A DNA stretch of 64,000 nt from Weissella confusa (GTDB taxonomy: Bacteria; Bacillota; Bacilli; Lactobacillales; Lactobacillaceae), in NCBI GenBank assembly GCA_001436895.1, contig JQAY01000006.1:9903-73902 (forward strand), given 5' to 3'. The notes below the pieces were generated by a model. It was given only the letters and a program-made list of their open reading frames with translations, was not told the origin of the DNA and ran no database searches. The stretch's first letter is position 1. Every line of letters starts with the position of its first letter. Position numbers and translations under genes: made by a program. Positions 51,054 to 60,822 of the stretch are shown here, in pieces.

Positions 51054-52757
51054 CTACTTCAAAGAGTTGTTCGTCAAATTGATAACATTGGCAACTGATG
51101 CACCCTTAACCGTCTTCACCTTCAATGTGACATCGTCACCCGCTTGCATTAACAACGCGTTTTGCATCTTAGAAGGATCCAGCGTGTACATTGTCTCATC
51201 ATTTTCAAGCTTGAAAATCACGACTTGCTTATCATCCAACGTGGCATTGGCGTTAACACGCGCAACCTTACCACTGATGCTTTCAGTCTTAATTGAGGCA
51301 TCGTTAGCACTGGCCGTTTGAACACTACCAGCCAACGCATTACGGTAAGCAGCCAACGCGTCTGAGGCATTAGCACCTTCACCAATGACGTTTTGGTCCG
51401 CCCCCTTGATGTAGGCGTACTCACGGAAACGTTCATTCTGATCCATCATTGAAACCACCCAAGTTGGTGTGCCGTCAATGTTCATGATGACTGGGTTTGA
51501 CCCATGCCACTTGTTTTGGGGATGCAATTGCTTAGCAACCTTAATCGCCCCATCAGAGTCCATGATACCAACGTTCTTACCCGTGTAGAATGACAGCTTA
51601 CCCGTACGCGTGCTAATCAATGAGTATCCCTTATCAGAATCAGCATTTGACGTCACCGTTGTGAAATCATCAAAGTATGAAATTGAACGGTCGTTGTTGA
51701 AGACTGGCGTTACACCACTCTCTGAACCATTTTCAGTTGGCTTGATTTGGTTCTTGTGACGGAAGTTAAATGCATATGGGTTACCGTAAGCACGGTTCAT
51801 ACGCGTTGCTGCTTCTGGTGACACACCCGCATCAACCCATGCTGGCAAATCCTTGGTGCTGTAGACCGTCGTCTTACCAGTATCAGCGTTCGTCAATGAC
51901 ACGTGGATATCATCGTACATCAATTGACCAGCCCAACGCACATTAAGCAACGTTTGTACCCAGTAAGCTTGGTCATTGTTGTCGATTTCCAAAATTGGTT
52001 CACCCACTTGGGCGTACTTTGGATTACGCATGTAAATCTTACGCGCGATATTGTGTGAGAACCAGCTAGTCTCTGAGTAATCCAGCTTTTCCTTCACAAA
52101 GTGTGCCGTGTCATTAATATCCGTTGCCGAAATAATAAAGTATCCTGGCAATGTCCGGTTCATTAACCATGACATGAAGCCGTTAAACTCAACTGGTGCC
52201 ACGTAGTATGGCTTACCGTTGATATATTGAGCTGACAAATCACCCAAACGGTACATTGAAGAATCAGGCACTTGAGAGAAAGCCTTCTTCATCATGTTTT
52301 GTGAGGCTTGGGCTGACAAGGCGATTGGTTGATCATCCTTAGTCAAGGGGGCTTCCTTCTTAACCGCCGCTTGCACAGAGTTGTACATTGGACGAACCGT
52401 CAACGCTTGTGAAACACCAGCTCCCAATGAAATCAAGAACGCGACGATTGGAATAATGAACGGCCAAATCGTCAACCCTTCAAGGCTGATGTGCGTACCA
52501 CGCTTCGTTACACGTTGCACAACTTGCGCTGATGAGCCGGTAATCAACGCCCACACAACGACAATTGCCGATTCAACCGCAACCGGCATCACCAATTGTG
52601 ACAACGTTGGTACTGGCATCAACCAGTACACATAACCCGCGTTCAAGATTGTCACAATCAACATCGTAATCCATGTTAATTTTGTAATCTTAAACTTCAA
52701 AGCCCATATCAATGAGATTAGGGCGGTAATTTCTAAAACCAAAAATGAGGTTAGCAT
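51054..52757 (-). CDS. Large membrane-anchored protein, unknown function
   Basis: This 567-aa protein has about four to five N-terminal membrane helices (within residues 1-125) and a large C-terminal part (about 130-567) rich in beta strands, likely outside the cell. Repeated patterns such as 'GKPYYVAPVEFNGF' and 'GTPTWVVSMMDQNERFREYAYI' recall PepSY-like folds. GGAG precedes ATG 52757. I do not recognise a named family; the gene stands alone. Confidence 0.7.
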   Translation of the reverse strand: MLTSFLVLEITALISLIWALKFKITKLTWITMLIVTILNAGYVYWLMPVPTLSQLVMPVAVESAIVVVWALITGSSAQVVQRVTKRGTHISLEGLTIWPFIIPIVAFLISLGAGVSQALTVRPMYNSVQAAVKKEAPLTKDDQPIALSAQASQNMMKKAFSQVPDSSMYRLGDLSAQYINGKPYYVAPVEFNGFMSWLMNRTLPGYFIISATDINDTAHFVKEKLDYSETSWFSHNIARKIYMRNPKYAQVGEPILEIDNNDQAYWVQTLLNVRWAGQLMYDDIHVSLTNADTGKTTVYSTKDLPAWVDAGVSPEAATRMNRAYGNPYAFNFRHKNQIKPTENGSESGVTPVFNNDRSISYFDDFTTVTSNADSDKGYSLISTRTGKLSFYTGKNVGIMDSDGAIKVAKQLHPQNKWHGSNPVIMNIDGTPTWVVSMMDQNERFREYAYIKGADQNVIGEGANASDALAAYRNALAGSVQTASANDASIKTESISGKVARVNANATLDDKQVVIFKLENDETMYTLDPSKMQNALLMQAGDDVTLKVKTVKGASVANVINLTNNSLK

Positions 52758-52825
52758 AAGAACTCCTGTAATTCGTTTGTGATAAGTTTAATTTTAGCTT
52801 AAACCGCCCTGAGTTACTAGACGAA

Positions 52826-52856
52826 AAAACGGACATCCGCGTGGGACGCCCGTTTT
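52826..52856 (-). terminator. Terminator after the 52861-53493 gene
   Basis: AAACGG and CCGTTT outer stem with TCC/GGG inner pairs; T6 on the minus strand. Confidence 0.65.
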
Positions 52857-52860
52857 GTTA

Positions 52861-53493
52861 CTACTCAGAATCGTGCTTTGACTTCAACTTAAATGTTGGC
52901 ACGTCATCATGTGCGTGTGTGTGACCGAAATTAATTTCTGGAATACCGTGTTCCAACATGTGGTGATTGCGGTGTTCAAATTGATCATCTTCCCATGCCG
53001 CATCCACTTCTTGCCATGAGCCAGTACGAGCCAAAATTTCGCGGTACTTCGCTGGCATTTGCTTTGACCCAATCGCAATCAAAGCATCCGCATGGGCTTG
53101 AAGAGCCTCACTAAAGTCAGCGTGCGGTTCAGCAATCCAAGCGAACAAGCCAATTGTTTCCAATTCAAGTTCTTCGTAATCAGTTGGCGCAACGTCAACA
53201 AACGTATCTGGTGCAATGTCCATTGCCTTAGGCGCCACTAGCATCTTAGGGGCGACTTCCCACTCGTAAAAGCCAGGAACATCACGTGACTTTGACACTT
53301 GGTTAATCGTGACAATGCCAAGTTGGTAACCCATTGCCAAGCCCAGTGAATATTCGTCTGGTAGTGGCTCTTTACCAGATACCATCAAAAATTCCGTTAC
53401 CCCTTCATCAGGTGCATACGGAAAGGCAATGAGCGCTTGTTGGCCAAGCATCACGTCATTTGCAATTGGTTGGGGCACAATCAGTGCTTTCAT
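52861..53493 (-). CDS. Uncharacterised cytoplasmic protein
   Basis: The protein has 210 aa from ATG 53493 (GAGG eight bases upstream; the preceding ATG 53496 is also possible). No membrane helix or enzyme motif was seen. The C-terminus is rich in histidine (HRNHHMLEHG, FGHTHAHDD), which could bind metal. It follows the 53512-53898 gene with a 15-base gap, so the two form an operon. Confidence 0.65.
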   Translation of the reverse strand: MKALIVPQPIANDVMLGQQALIAFPYAPDEGVTEFLMVSGKEPLPDEYSLGLAMGYQLGIVTINQVSKSRDVPGFYEWEVAPKMLVAPKAMDIAPDTFVDVAPTDYEELELETIGLFAWIAEPHADFSEALQAHADALIAIGSKQMPAKYREILARTGSWQEVDAAWEDDQFEHRNHHMLEHGIPEINFGHTHAHDDVPTFKLKSKHDSE

Positions 53494-53511
53494 CATGTTG
53501 TCCTCGTTCTA

Positions 53512-53898
53512 TTAATCAGCTAGCACATCGGCCATGCGGTTCATCAAGTAAGCCTCGGCTGCTTCGACTGCATCCTCAAGCTCTTCTGCATCATCTTCAG
53601 TAAAGTTACCAACCGCCTCACGATTGTGTAGGTTGCGAATGGTCAACAACGTTGTGCGCTCGCCATCTGATAAATCAGTGTGCAAGTTCGCCAAAGCCTT
53701 GGCAACCGCCCCATCGTTAGCTGGCAAATCAGCGAACGCCAAGAATGAGCGCATAATCATTTCACGCTGTGCTTGATAGTCGGCACGTACGTCAGCTTCC
53801 GGCAACTTTCCCTTAGCGACTTCGGCCTCCTCGCGCTCGGAAACACTATCAAGGTAGAGTACCGTTCCCAATTCAATGTTAAATTCATCAAAAGTCAT
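53512..53898 (-). CDS. Uncharacterised acidic protein
   Basis: This 128-aa protein is strongly acidic and probably all-helical, with 'TEDDAEELEDAVEAAEAYLM' near the C-terminus. GGAG precedes ATG 53898. No family is recognised. It forms a two-gene unit with the next gene. Confidence 0.65.
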   Translation of the reverse strand: MTFDEFNIELGTVLYLDSVSEREEAEVAKGKLPEADVRADYQAQREMIMRSFLAFADLPANDGAVAKALANLHTDLSDGERTTLLTIRNLHNREAVGNFTEDDAEELEDAVEAAEAYLMNRMADVLAD

Positions 53899-53965
53899 GC
53901 CAAAATCTCCTGTGTAAAGGTTAGTAGTCTTGTTGCACTTATTGTATCACAGGCAAAAGTGCTTT

Positions 53966-53994
53966 TTGAAATTCTGCGACCGAACGGATACAAT
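53966..53994 (+). promoter_or_regulatory. NUDIX gene promoter
   Basis: TTGAAA (53966-53971), 17-bp spacer, TACAAT (53989-53994). Transcription would start near 54001. Confidence 0.75.
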
Positions 53995-54023
53995 TGAGAA
54001 AACGACGATTCGGGGTATTCACA

Positions 54024-54500
54024 ATGGTAATGGAGAATTATTTCAAAGACCTGCGCGCCAAAATTGGGCACGATGAAATTATTATGCCAGGCGTAGCTGG
54101 TATTTTATACGACGAAACACGCACAAAAGTACTCCTAGAGAAGCGTGGCGACGGCGAAATCGGTTGGAGTCTGGTTGGGGGGATGCAAAATCTTGGCGAG
54201 TCATCGATGACCTCTTTGCAACGTGAGTTCAAAGAGGAAGCCGGTATCGATGTTGAAATCGCTGCATTGGTCGGCGTTGACACAAACTTCCACCACGTCT
54301 TTCCGAGTGGTGACAAAGCCCAAATCCCAATGTTTTTGTTTGAAGTCACGCAGACTGGCGGGGAATTGCAGGCTGATGGGGATGAAACGCTTGCCTTAGA
54401 GTTCGTTCCGCTCGCTAGTCATCCAAAAATGTATAACGTACAACACCAACTCGCTATCGATCAGCTAATCGCTGAGGTTCCGTACGGTTGGTATAACTAG
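54024..54500 (+). CDS. NUDIX hydrolase
   Basis: The protein has 158 aa from ATG 54024 (CGGGG eight bases upstream). The NUDIX box is complete, GMQNLGESSMTSLQREF followed by KEEAGI (near residues 52-75), so it should hydrolyse a nucleoside diphosphate linked to another group. The exact substrate cannot be read from the sequence. It is the only plus-strand gene of this region and has its own promoter. Confidence 0.9.
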   Translation: MVMENYFKDLRAKIGHDEIIMPGVAGILYDETRTKVLLEKRGDGEIGWSLVGGMQNLGESSMTSLQREFKEEAGIDVEIAALVGVDTNFHHVFPSGDKAQIPMFLFEVTQTGGELQADGDETLALEFVPLASHPKMYNVQHQLAIDQLIAEVPYGWYN

Positions 54501-54503
54501 AAA

Positions 54504-54546
54504 AAAGCACTGGCAGACGACCTTAACGATCGCCTGCCAGTGCTTT
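54504..54546. terminator. Bidirectional terminator after the NUDIX gene
   Basis: AAAGCACTGGCAG and CTGCCAGTGCTTT form a 13-bp stem; T-runs on both strands. Confidence 0.85.
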
Positions 54547-54550
54547 TTAA

Positions 54551-54694
54551 TTACTTATCTTCTGACAAGAATGATGCAATTTCATCTGGCGTATCAACCA
54601 ATTCGATGTGAATCAATCCACGCTTCAATTGCAATTCTGTTTCCTTTGTCAAACGAGTGGCTTGCTTCTTAGCTAGCTTTTCTGACTTCTTCAT
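54551..54694 (-). CDS. 47-aa protein, unknown
   Basis: The frame from ATG 54694 has AGAGG about ten bases upstream. The peptide starts MKKSEKLAKKQATRLTKETE, which is highly basic, and continues with a neutral to acidic half, LVDTPDEIASFLSEDK. No family is recognised. Confidence 0.6.
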   Translation of the reverse strand: MKKSEKLAKKQATRLTKETELQLKRGLIHIELVDTPDEIASFLSEDK

Positions 54695-54734
54695 GGGTGA
54701 AATGCCTCTTTTCAGTTAATAAGGTTATTATACG

Positions 54735-55265
54735 CTATTGTTCACCCGTACGTCGAATTTGCGCTAAGTGAATCATCACCCATTCTTCAATGCGTTCACC
54801 AAGCTTCGTGTAGGTCATGATAAACCATGCCAGATAAACTACCACCAAAATACCAAAGGCACCAATCTCTGAATCTAAAATCGAGAGTCCGAAGTGTCGC
54901 AACACAACATTATCCAACAACGTGAACAAAATAGGCGCCACAATCACCAACGTTAGCGTCATCATCAACGTATTTTCACGATTCGTTTGTCGGGCATCGG
55001 CCTTTTTGTACTCTACCAACGTTAAATCATGTAGTTGAGGAATCGTTAAAATCTCCGTGTCTGCATGTGTTAAGGCCGCTTCATGCTTCAAGAGCATCAC
55101 ATCCGTCATATTTTCGCCATCCGTTAGCGTCACCAATAATTCAGCACGACGGCGTGGCATCATTGTGTATAAGTCGGTTGCGTCAATTTTTTCAACTTGG
55201 TAGCCATTTTCACCCTGGAAGTGGAATACGATTTGGCCGTCCTGATTTTGAACTAGAAAAAGCAT
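54735..55265 (-). CDS. Membrane protein of unknown function
   Basis: This 176-aa protein has a soluble N-terminal part (about 1-100) and two membrane helices (about 105-125 and 132-152). GGAGG precedes ATG 55265. No family is recognised. It is downstream of sbcC but 114 bases away. Confidence 0.6.
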   Translation of the reverse strand: MLFLVQNQDGQIVFHFQGENGYQVEKIDATDLYTMMPRRRAELLVTLTDGENMTDVMLLKHEAALTHADTEILTIPQLHDLTLVEYKKADARQTNRENTLMMTLTLVIVAPILFTLLDNVVLRHFGLSILDSEIGAFGILVVVYLAWFIMTYTKLGERIEEWVMIHLAQIRRTGEQ

Positions 55266-55379
55266 AGCGCACCTCCTTCATGAAACTTTTTACCTTACTT
55301 TTTCTCTGTGCGAAAACCATTATTAACCAGAAAAAAGGTCGTTTCAATCTAAAAGTTCCATGAAATCGGTTACAGTCCC

Positions 55380-58300
55380 TTATACCATGCGATAAGTTAA
55401 TTTACTGCGTCCGCTACCTTGTTTTGTGACCACCATTTGCTGTGGAATTTGTTGTTTCATTGACTCAACGTGTGAGATAACCCCGATCAAACGGCCACTT
55501 TGTTCGACTGATGCCAAGGCTTCCATTGCTTGTGACAATGTGGTTCCGTCAAGCGATCCAAATCCTTCATCAATGAATAACGCATCAATCTTCGCCCCAC
55601 CGGCCCGGTGTTGCACGACCTCAGCCATCGAAAGTGCGATAGACAGCGCTGCGATAAATGATTCACCACCAGACAGTGTGCTCGTTGAACGTACCTTACC
55701 GGCGTCTTGATCGTAAATATCGATGTCCAAACCGTTTTGGTTGGCACGACCAGCTTGACGGTTTGAGAGCACAAATTGGTAACGACCAGCTGACAAATTC
55801 CCAATATAGTGTTCGTTCGCATAGGCCAACACTTCGTATAGGCAACTGCGCAACACATACGGCTCAAGTCGAAGATTCTTGGTGTTCACCCCATCGACAG
55901 CCTGCGTCAACTTAATCAAATCAGCTGACTTTGCGGTAATCGCCGCAATTTGTTCTTCCAAACCAACGACCGTTTCGTGTTCCTTGCGCAATTTATCCAA
56001 TTCAAATTGCAATTTAGCCTTAAGGTCACGTGCGATCGTCTCTGCTTCGTTAGCCTTCTCTTGCTGGTCTTGCAACGCGACAAGATCCGGCGCCGTTTGG
56101 TCACCAATTTCAGCAGTAACGGACGTCAATTGTTGCTTATTTTCAGTAACTTGCGTGTCATACGTGGCGATTTCAGCACTCAACGTCGTAATCAAAGACT
56201 TATCGGCATCTAAGCGCGCCAGCAAATCATTGAAGGCTGTCTCATCTGCCACCGGACCGGCCGCGATTTCAGCACCCAAGCGTCCTGACATTGACGCAAA
56301 TTGCTCATTAGCTGCCGTCAATTCAGCCGTTAGTTCGGCTTGACGGGCTTGCAGTGCTTGGACCGTTTGTTGGGCGCTACGGACGGCTTCTTGCACGGCT
56401 TGTTGGCGCTTTTCAAATGTCGCAATTTCTGCCGCTAATGTTTGACGCTCATCTTCATACGTCGCAACATCCCCTAGCTCACCTTGCGCATTCAATTGTG
56501 CCAACGCCTCTTGATCAGCCTGCAATTGGCGTTCTTGTTCTTGTAATTGCGCCGTTGTTGATGCAACTTGCTCTTTATACTTACCAAGTTCTGATGTCAA
56601 ATCAGCAATTTCGCGGGTTGTCTTAGCCTGCAACGTCGCGTTCTGCTCAACTGTAGCCTTCACGGCATCGTACCGTGCAGTCACCACCTCTGACTCATAC
56701 GTATCTGGCAATAAATCAGTTGGGAATACTTGGCGCCAATCGACATACAGCGTTTCATATGACTCCGCTAGGTCGACCTTTGCTTGGTCAAACGATGTCT
56801 TAGCCTTCGCAACCGCATCTTCCAGTTCATTAACTGATGCCTTCACACCCGCTTCGTCCGCGATAGCACGTTGCTCAGCTGTTTCAGCTTGTTCAACGGC
56901 AGCCATCGCTACCTTCAAATCTTCGTACGTCGTTTGCACAGCGTGGGGGTCTTCGTTCTCACCAGTGTAAATCTGACCGCAGACGGCACAAGGTTCACCG
57001 ACCTTCAGCTCATTATGTAATTGCTGAATCATCACATCGCGACGAAGCGCTGCCTTGGACTCACGCATTGCAACCACTTCTGCCAATGTTGTTTGCGCCG
57101 TGGCTAACTTGTGTTGTGCGGATTCGTATGATACTTGTGTGCTTGCCAAGCTAGCTTGCTGTTGATTCAAACGTGCCTGTGCCTGTGAAAGTGATGCAAT
57201 ACGACCAGCAAAACCAGCCAACGCCTTTTGTTGCTTTGCAACATCGGCTAGTGCTGTTAAACGCTCATTTGCATCCGTCATCTTTTGGGTAACTTCTGCA
57301 ACATGTTTTGTTGTACCAGCTTGCATGTCATGCAATGCCGTCAAACGTTCTTCAGATGCGTGAATCGTCTTTTGTAAATCGGCTTGACGCTTGGCATTTG
57401 GTAGCAACGTTTCCGTCACTAACGTCAATCGCTCACGTTGCGCAACAACTGCCGTTTCGCCGGCTACCAAAGTCGCCTGTTCTTGACGTGCGGTTGCTTC
57501 ATTCTTTTCCGCTTCGACTAACTTATTAGCTGTTTGCGCCGCTTCGTCAGTCAAACGTTGGACCGTTCGCTTTGCATCGGCAACCTTAACCACTAAGTCA
57601 CGTTGTTCATTTCCCCAGTTTAAAAGCGCTAAGTCCGCGCGCTTTGCTGCCACATCTTCTGCTAAAGTGGCCAACTGTTCTGCTTGTGCCTGCAAAGTTT
57701 GTTGACGTTCAATCGCTTGCGCCAACTTTTGACCAGCCTGTAATGCGGCTTGAGCAGTCGTCAAACCGGCGACCGATTGCTCATGAACAGCCGTTTGTTG
57801 CGCAACCGCAGTTTGGGCGTTAGCAACTTGAGTGGCTAAATATGCCACTTGTTCTGTTGGTGTTGGGGCAATTTCAGCAATGTTTGGCACATCCCAGCTG
57901 ACTTGCTTCAGTGCCGCCCGCAACTCATTCGTCAAACTTTCAATCTGCTTGTTTGTATCCTTACGTTGATTCTTCAATGCTTCAGTAAACGCATCGAAGA
58001 TTTCTGTGCCAAATAGGCTACGTAAAATCGTAATCTTGTCATCGCTTTGAGCCGCCAAGAATTCACGGAATTGATTCTGTGGTAGCAAAATAATCTTGCG
58101 GAATTGGTCCGCCGTCAAATGCAATAACTCTTGGACAGTTTCATTAACCAGGGTTGCCTTTTCACCCAAATCGGCGATCGGCGTTTGCAAAGAATCGTCC
58201 ACTTCAGCAAATGACACTTCAGCCTTACGCTCTGTCGTGTCATCATCTGACTTAGCACCACGCTTCTTTTTCAGTTGTTGTGTTGGCTTACGGGCAATAC

Positions 58301-58565
58301 GGTAGTACTGACCATTATGCTCAAACCAGAACGTCACCGCCGTTTCAGCCGTCGTCGGCGCGAACTCACTACGCATCGCTTCTGGCTTGCGATCACCTGT
58401 TCCTTCACCGAATAGTGCATATGTCATGGCGTCGAACATGGTTGTCTTACCAGCACCAGTATCACCTGTAATCAAAAACATCTTGGACTCCGTAAAACGT
58501 TCAAAATCAACGGTCGTATCCTCATACGGCCCAAAATATTCAAGATGTAATTTAATAGGTCGCAT
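55380..58565 (-). CDS. sbcC: Exonuclease subunit SbcC
   Basis: This 1061-aa SMC/Rad50-like ATPase works with SbcD to cut hairpin DNA and blocked ends. Walker A (GDTGAGKTTMFDAM) is at about 30-43, a long coiled coil follows with the zinc hook CAVC near residue 530, and near the C-terminus are the ABC signature (TLSGGESFIAAL) and Walker B (DALFIDEGFGSLD). ATG 58565 has AGAGG upstream and begins one base after the sbcD stop. Confidence 0.95.
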   Translation of the reverse strand: MRPIKLHLEYFGPYEDTTVDFERFTESKMFLITGDTGAGKTTMFDAMTYALFGEGTGDRKPEAMRSEFAPTTAETAVTFWFEHNGQYYRIARKPTQQLKKKRGAKSDDDTTERKAEVSFAEVDDSLQTPIADLGEKATLVNETVQELLHLTADQFRKIILLPQNQFREFLAAQSDDKITILRSLFGTEIFDAFTEALKNQRKDTNKQIESLTNELRAALKQVSWDVPNIAEIAPTPTEQVAYLATQVANAQTAVAQQTAVHEQSVAGLTTAQAALQAGQKLAQAIERQQTLQAQAEQLATLAEDVAAKRADLALLNWGNEQRDLVVKVADAKRTVQRLTDEAAQTANKLVEAEKNEATARQEQATLVAGETAVVAQRERLTLVTETLLPNAKRQADLQKTIHASEERLTALHDMQAGTTKHVAEVTQKMTDANERLTALADVAKQQKALAGFAGRIASLSQAQARLNQQQASLASTQVSYESAQHKLATAQTTLAEVVAMRESKAALRRDVMIQQLHNELKVGEPCAVCGQIYTGENEDPHAVQTTYEDLKVAMAAVEQAETAEQRAIADEAGVKASVNELEDAVAKAKTSFDQAKVDLAESYETLYVDWRQVFPTDLLPDTYESEVVTARYDAVKATVEQNATLQAKTTREIADLTSELGKYKEQVASTTAQLQEQERQLQADQEALAQLNAQGELGDVATYEDERQTLAAEIATFEKRQQAVQEAVRSAQQTVQALQARQAELTAELTAANEQFASMSGRLGAEIAAGPVADETAFNDLLARLDADKSLITTLSAEIATYDTQVTENKQQLTSVTAEIGDQTAPDLVALQDQQEKANEAETIARDLKAKLQFELDKLRKEHETVVGLEEQIAAITAKSADLIKLTQAVDGVNTKNLRLEPYVLRSCLYEVLAYANEHYIGNLSAGRYQFVLSNRQAGRANQNGLDIDIYDQDAGKVRSTSTLSGGESFIAALSIALSMAEVVQHRAGGAKIDALFIDEGFGSLDGTTLSQAMEALASVEQSGRLIGVISHVESMKQQIPQQMVVTKQGSGRSKLTYRMV

Positions 58566-58566
58566 A

Positions 58567-59736
58567 TTATCCCTCTTCCGCTTGTGAAATCGCAACTAAC
58601 GTGTCTGACACCAGCGTTTCTTGCATCGACGTCAACGATTCCCCCATTACTTCTTCATAGAACTGACTAATCAAGTCTTCATTCGAGATATCATCATCGA
58701 CCGGTTCCGGTACAACTTGCTGATCCAATGCAATTTTTGGCATGTCATACTGCAATTCCATGACATCCCCGTAAATCTCCGTCAAATCCGCCCGCGCGTT
58801 TGACGATTGCGCCGCACCTTGAATGCGAATACTAAAGAAGTTTGCATGGGCGCGTTCATATTGTTGGTAAAATGCTGGATCAGTCAACGTTTCAAACGTT
58901 TCTTGCAAGACAATCAAATCCTTTGTCGGCGCAATTGGATGCCAGCTTGTCGTCACACCTGCTTCAGTTACATCAACAATGTAAACACCCTTTTCAGTTT
59001 GGGCTTCCTTGGTATTGAACTTAACCGGTGAACCTGAATAACGAATCGTTTTTGTTGGACTGGCTTCGCGCAAGTGCAAGTGGCCCAAGGCGACATAATC
59101 GAAGTCTGCAAATTGTCCCGCCGTAATGCCCTTCAAACCACCGACACGTGAGTTCGTCTCACTTGTAAATTCATAATCTTCGTTGTCTGAACCTGTCACA
59201 TAATAGTGCGTTACCAAAATATGGCGCTTGTCTGGATTAAAGTTTGCGACCATCTCGGGCACAATACGCGCCATGACTTGTTCAATCGATTGATAGTCCG
59301 CAATTTCATCTTCAGCCACTTGATAGTAAACACGCGCAGCCGTTGGTTCTAAGAATGGCAGCATGAAAATTTGTGCTTCCTTAGTTTCGACCGGCGTAAA
59401 AGCTTCCGCCAAAGTCGTATTGATGTACAAATTAGTTTGTTCACGCCATTCGTGACCGGCTCCCAGACGCGTTGCCCCATCGTGGTTTCCTGAGACTGCA
59501 TAAATTGGTAAATGATGCGTCAAATTCATCTCGCGTAGCATCGCCTCCAATGCCGTCACAGCACTTGTCGGTGCAATGGCACGGTCATACAAATCACCGG
59601 CCAAAATAATACCGTCAACCTGTTCATCCAGTGCCAACTGTAAAATCTTCTTAAAAGCGGCTTTCTGTTCCTCTAACAATGAGAAGCCACCCAGTTCTTT
59701 ACCGATATGCCAATCGGCAGTATGCAAAAGCTTCAT
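58567..59736 (-). CDS. sbcD: Exonuclease subunit SbcD
   Basis: The protein has 389 aa from ATG 59736 (GGAAGG upstream). It is the Mre11-like phosphoesterase of the complex: 'LLHTADWHIGKE' at the N-terminus, 'ILAGDLYDRA' near residue 45, 'VSGNHDGATRL' near 82 and 'GHLHLREA' near 212 are the metal-binding motifs. sbcD-sbcC order and the one-base gap indicate coupling. Confidence 0.95.
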   Translation of the reverse strand: MKLLHTADWHIGKELGGFSLLEEQKAAFKKILQLALDEQVDGIILAGDLYDRAIAPTSAVTALEAMLREMNLTHHLPIYAVSGNHDGATRLGAGHEWREQTNLYINTTLAEAFTPVETKEAQIFMLPFLEPTAARVYYQVAEDEIADYQSIEQVMARIVPEMVANFNPDKRHILVTHYYVTGSDNEDYEFTSETNSRVGGLKGITAGQFADFDYVALGHLHLREASPTKTIRYSGSPVKFNTKEAQTEKGVYIVDVTEAGVTTSWHPIAPTKDLIVLQETFETLTDPAFYQQYERAHANFFSIRIQGAAQSSNARADLTEIYGDVMELQYDMPKIALDQQVVPEPVDDDISNEDLISQFYEEVMGESLTSMQETLVSDTLVAISQAEEG

Positions 59737-59762
59737 AAGCCTTCCTTTCATGCACAATTAGA

Positions 59763-59801
59763 AAAAAGTGGTCCAATCACCAGATTGAAGCCACTTTTTG
59801 T
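59763..59801 (-). terminator. Terminator after hicD / before sbcD
   Basis: AAAAAGTGG and CCACTTTTT with an inner CAATC/GATTG stem; T-run on both strands. Its orientation fits the end of the dehydrogenase gene. Confidence 0.65.
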
Positions 59802-59805
59802 GTTT

Positions 59806-60738
59806 TTAGAGTGTATCCACAATTTCGTCGAAACGTTGTTGGATGTAGTCACGTGATTGCAAAAGCTTTTCTTGCTCATCCGTCGTCAAATCAAGCGTCG
59901 TTTCTGCCAAGACACCATCGCGACCAATAATCGCTGGGTATGACAAGTACATTCCCATGTCATCGCGACGATTTGAGACAACCAATTCAGCATGCGCGTC
60001 AGCCATAACAGCCTTGGCAATGCGGATTGCTGACGTTGCAACACCATAACTCGTGTAGCCCTTACCATTCAAGACCGTGAAGCCACCCTTACGTGCTTCC
60101 TCTTCGATGGCCGCCAAGTCAATATCGCCGGCATCAGCCAACGTCACGATTGGTTGACCCATCACGCGCACCGTTGACCAAGCTACGAATTGTGAGTTAC
60201 CGTGCTCACCCAAGTTGTAACCTGAAACAGAACGTGGATCCAAATCAAACGCCTCACCAACTGCACGTTGCATACGCGCCGTGTCAAGCAAAGTACCGGT
60301 TCCGATAACCTTGTGAGCTGGGAAACCAGTCACGTGTTGGAACAAGGCCGTAATCACGTCGACCGGGTTTGAAATCACGACCAATACGCCGTGGAAACCA
60401 GATTCCTTCAAGTTTGTGCCGACTGATTGCACCATGCTGCTGGTAAACTTCAACTCAGCAAAACGGTCACCGGTTGGGTTGTCTTGTTGCAACTTGATGT
60501 TCCCCAGTGTTGAAATCACAACATCAGCATCAGCCAAGGCTGCCCAATCGTTAATCACAATGTTACCGTGCGCTTCCAAGTTCGCCATTGCGTCTTGGAA
60601 ATCAATTTGATCAGCCTTCACCTTTGCTTCGTTTGCATCAATAAAGACGTAGTCGTCGGCTACACCTTGTGCAATCAATCCGTGCGCTACTGCAGCCCCA
60701 ACGTTTCCAAGGCCGATAATTCCAATCTTACGTGCCAT
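59806..60738 (-). CDS. hicD: L-2-hydroxyisocaproate dehydrogenase
   Basis: The protein has 310 aa from ATG 60738 (GGGGG seven bases upstream). It is an L-lactate dehydrogenase-family enzyme that reduces 2-oxo acids with NADH: the nucleotide motif [10 protein letters not shown] is at residues 8-17, and the catalytic histidine is in '[15 protein letters not shown]'. From memory the sequence matches the L-HicDH of 'Lactobacillus confusus' (structure 1HYH) essentially throughout, which gives both the function and the species hint. Physiologically it acts on branched-chain 2-oxo acids. Confidence 0.93.
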
Positions 60739-60784
60739 AATATCCCCCAAATTGTTTTTGTCGTATGTTCATTATACAAAAAAG

Positions 60785-60814
60785 AGACGTTGTTCACCAC
60801 TGAACAACATCTCA
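60785..60814 (-). terminator. Terminator of the MFS transporter gene
   Basis: A 13-bp stem with one mismatch (GAGACGTTGTTCA arm) around CCAC; T6 on the minus strand. Confidence 0.8.
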
Positions 60815-60822
60815 TCATTATT

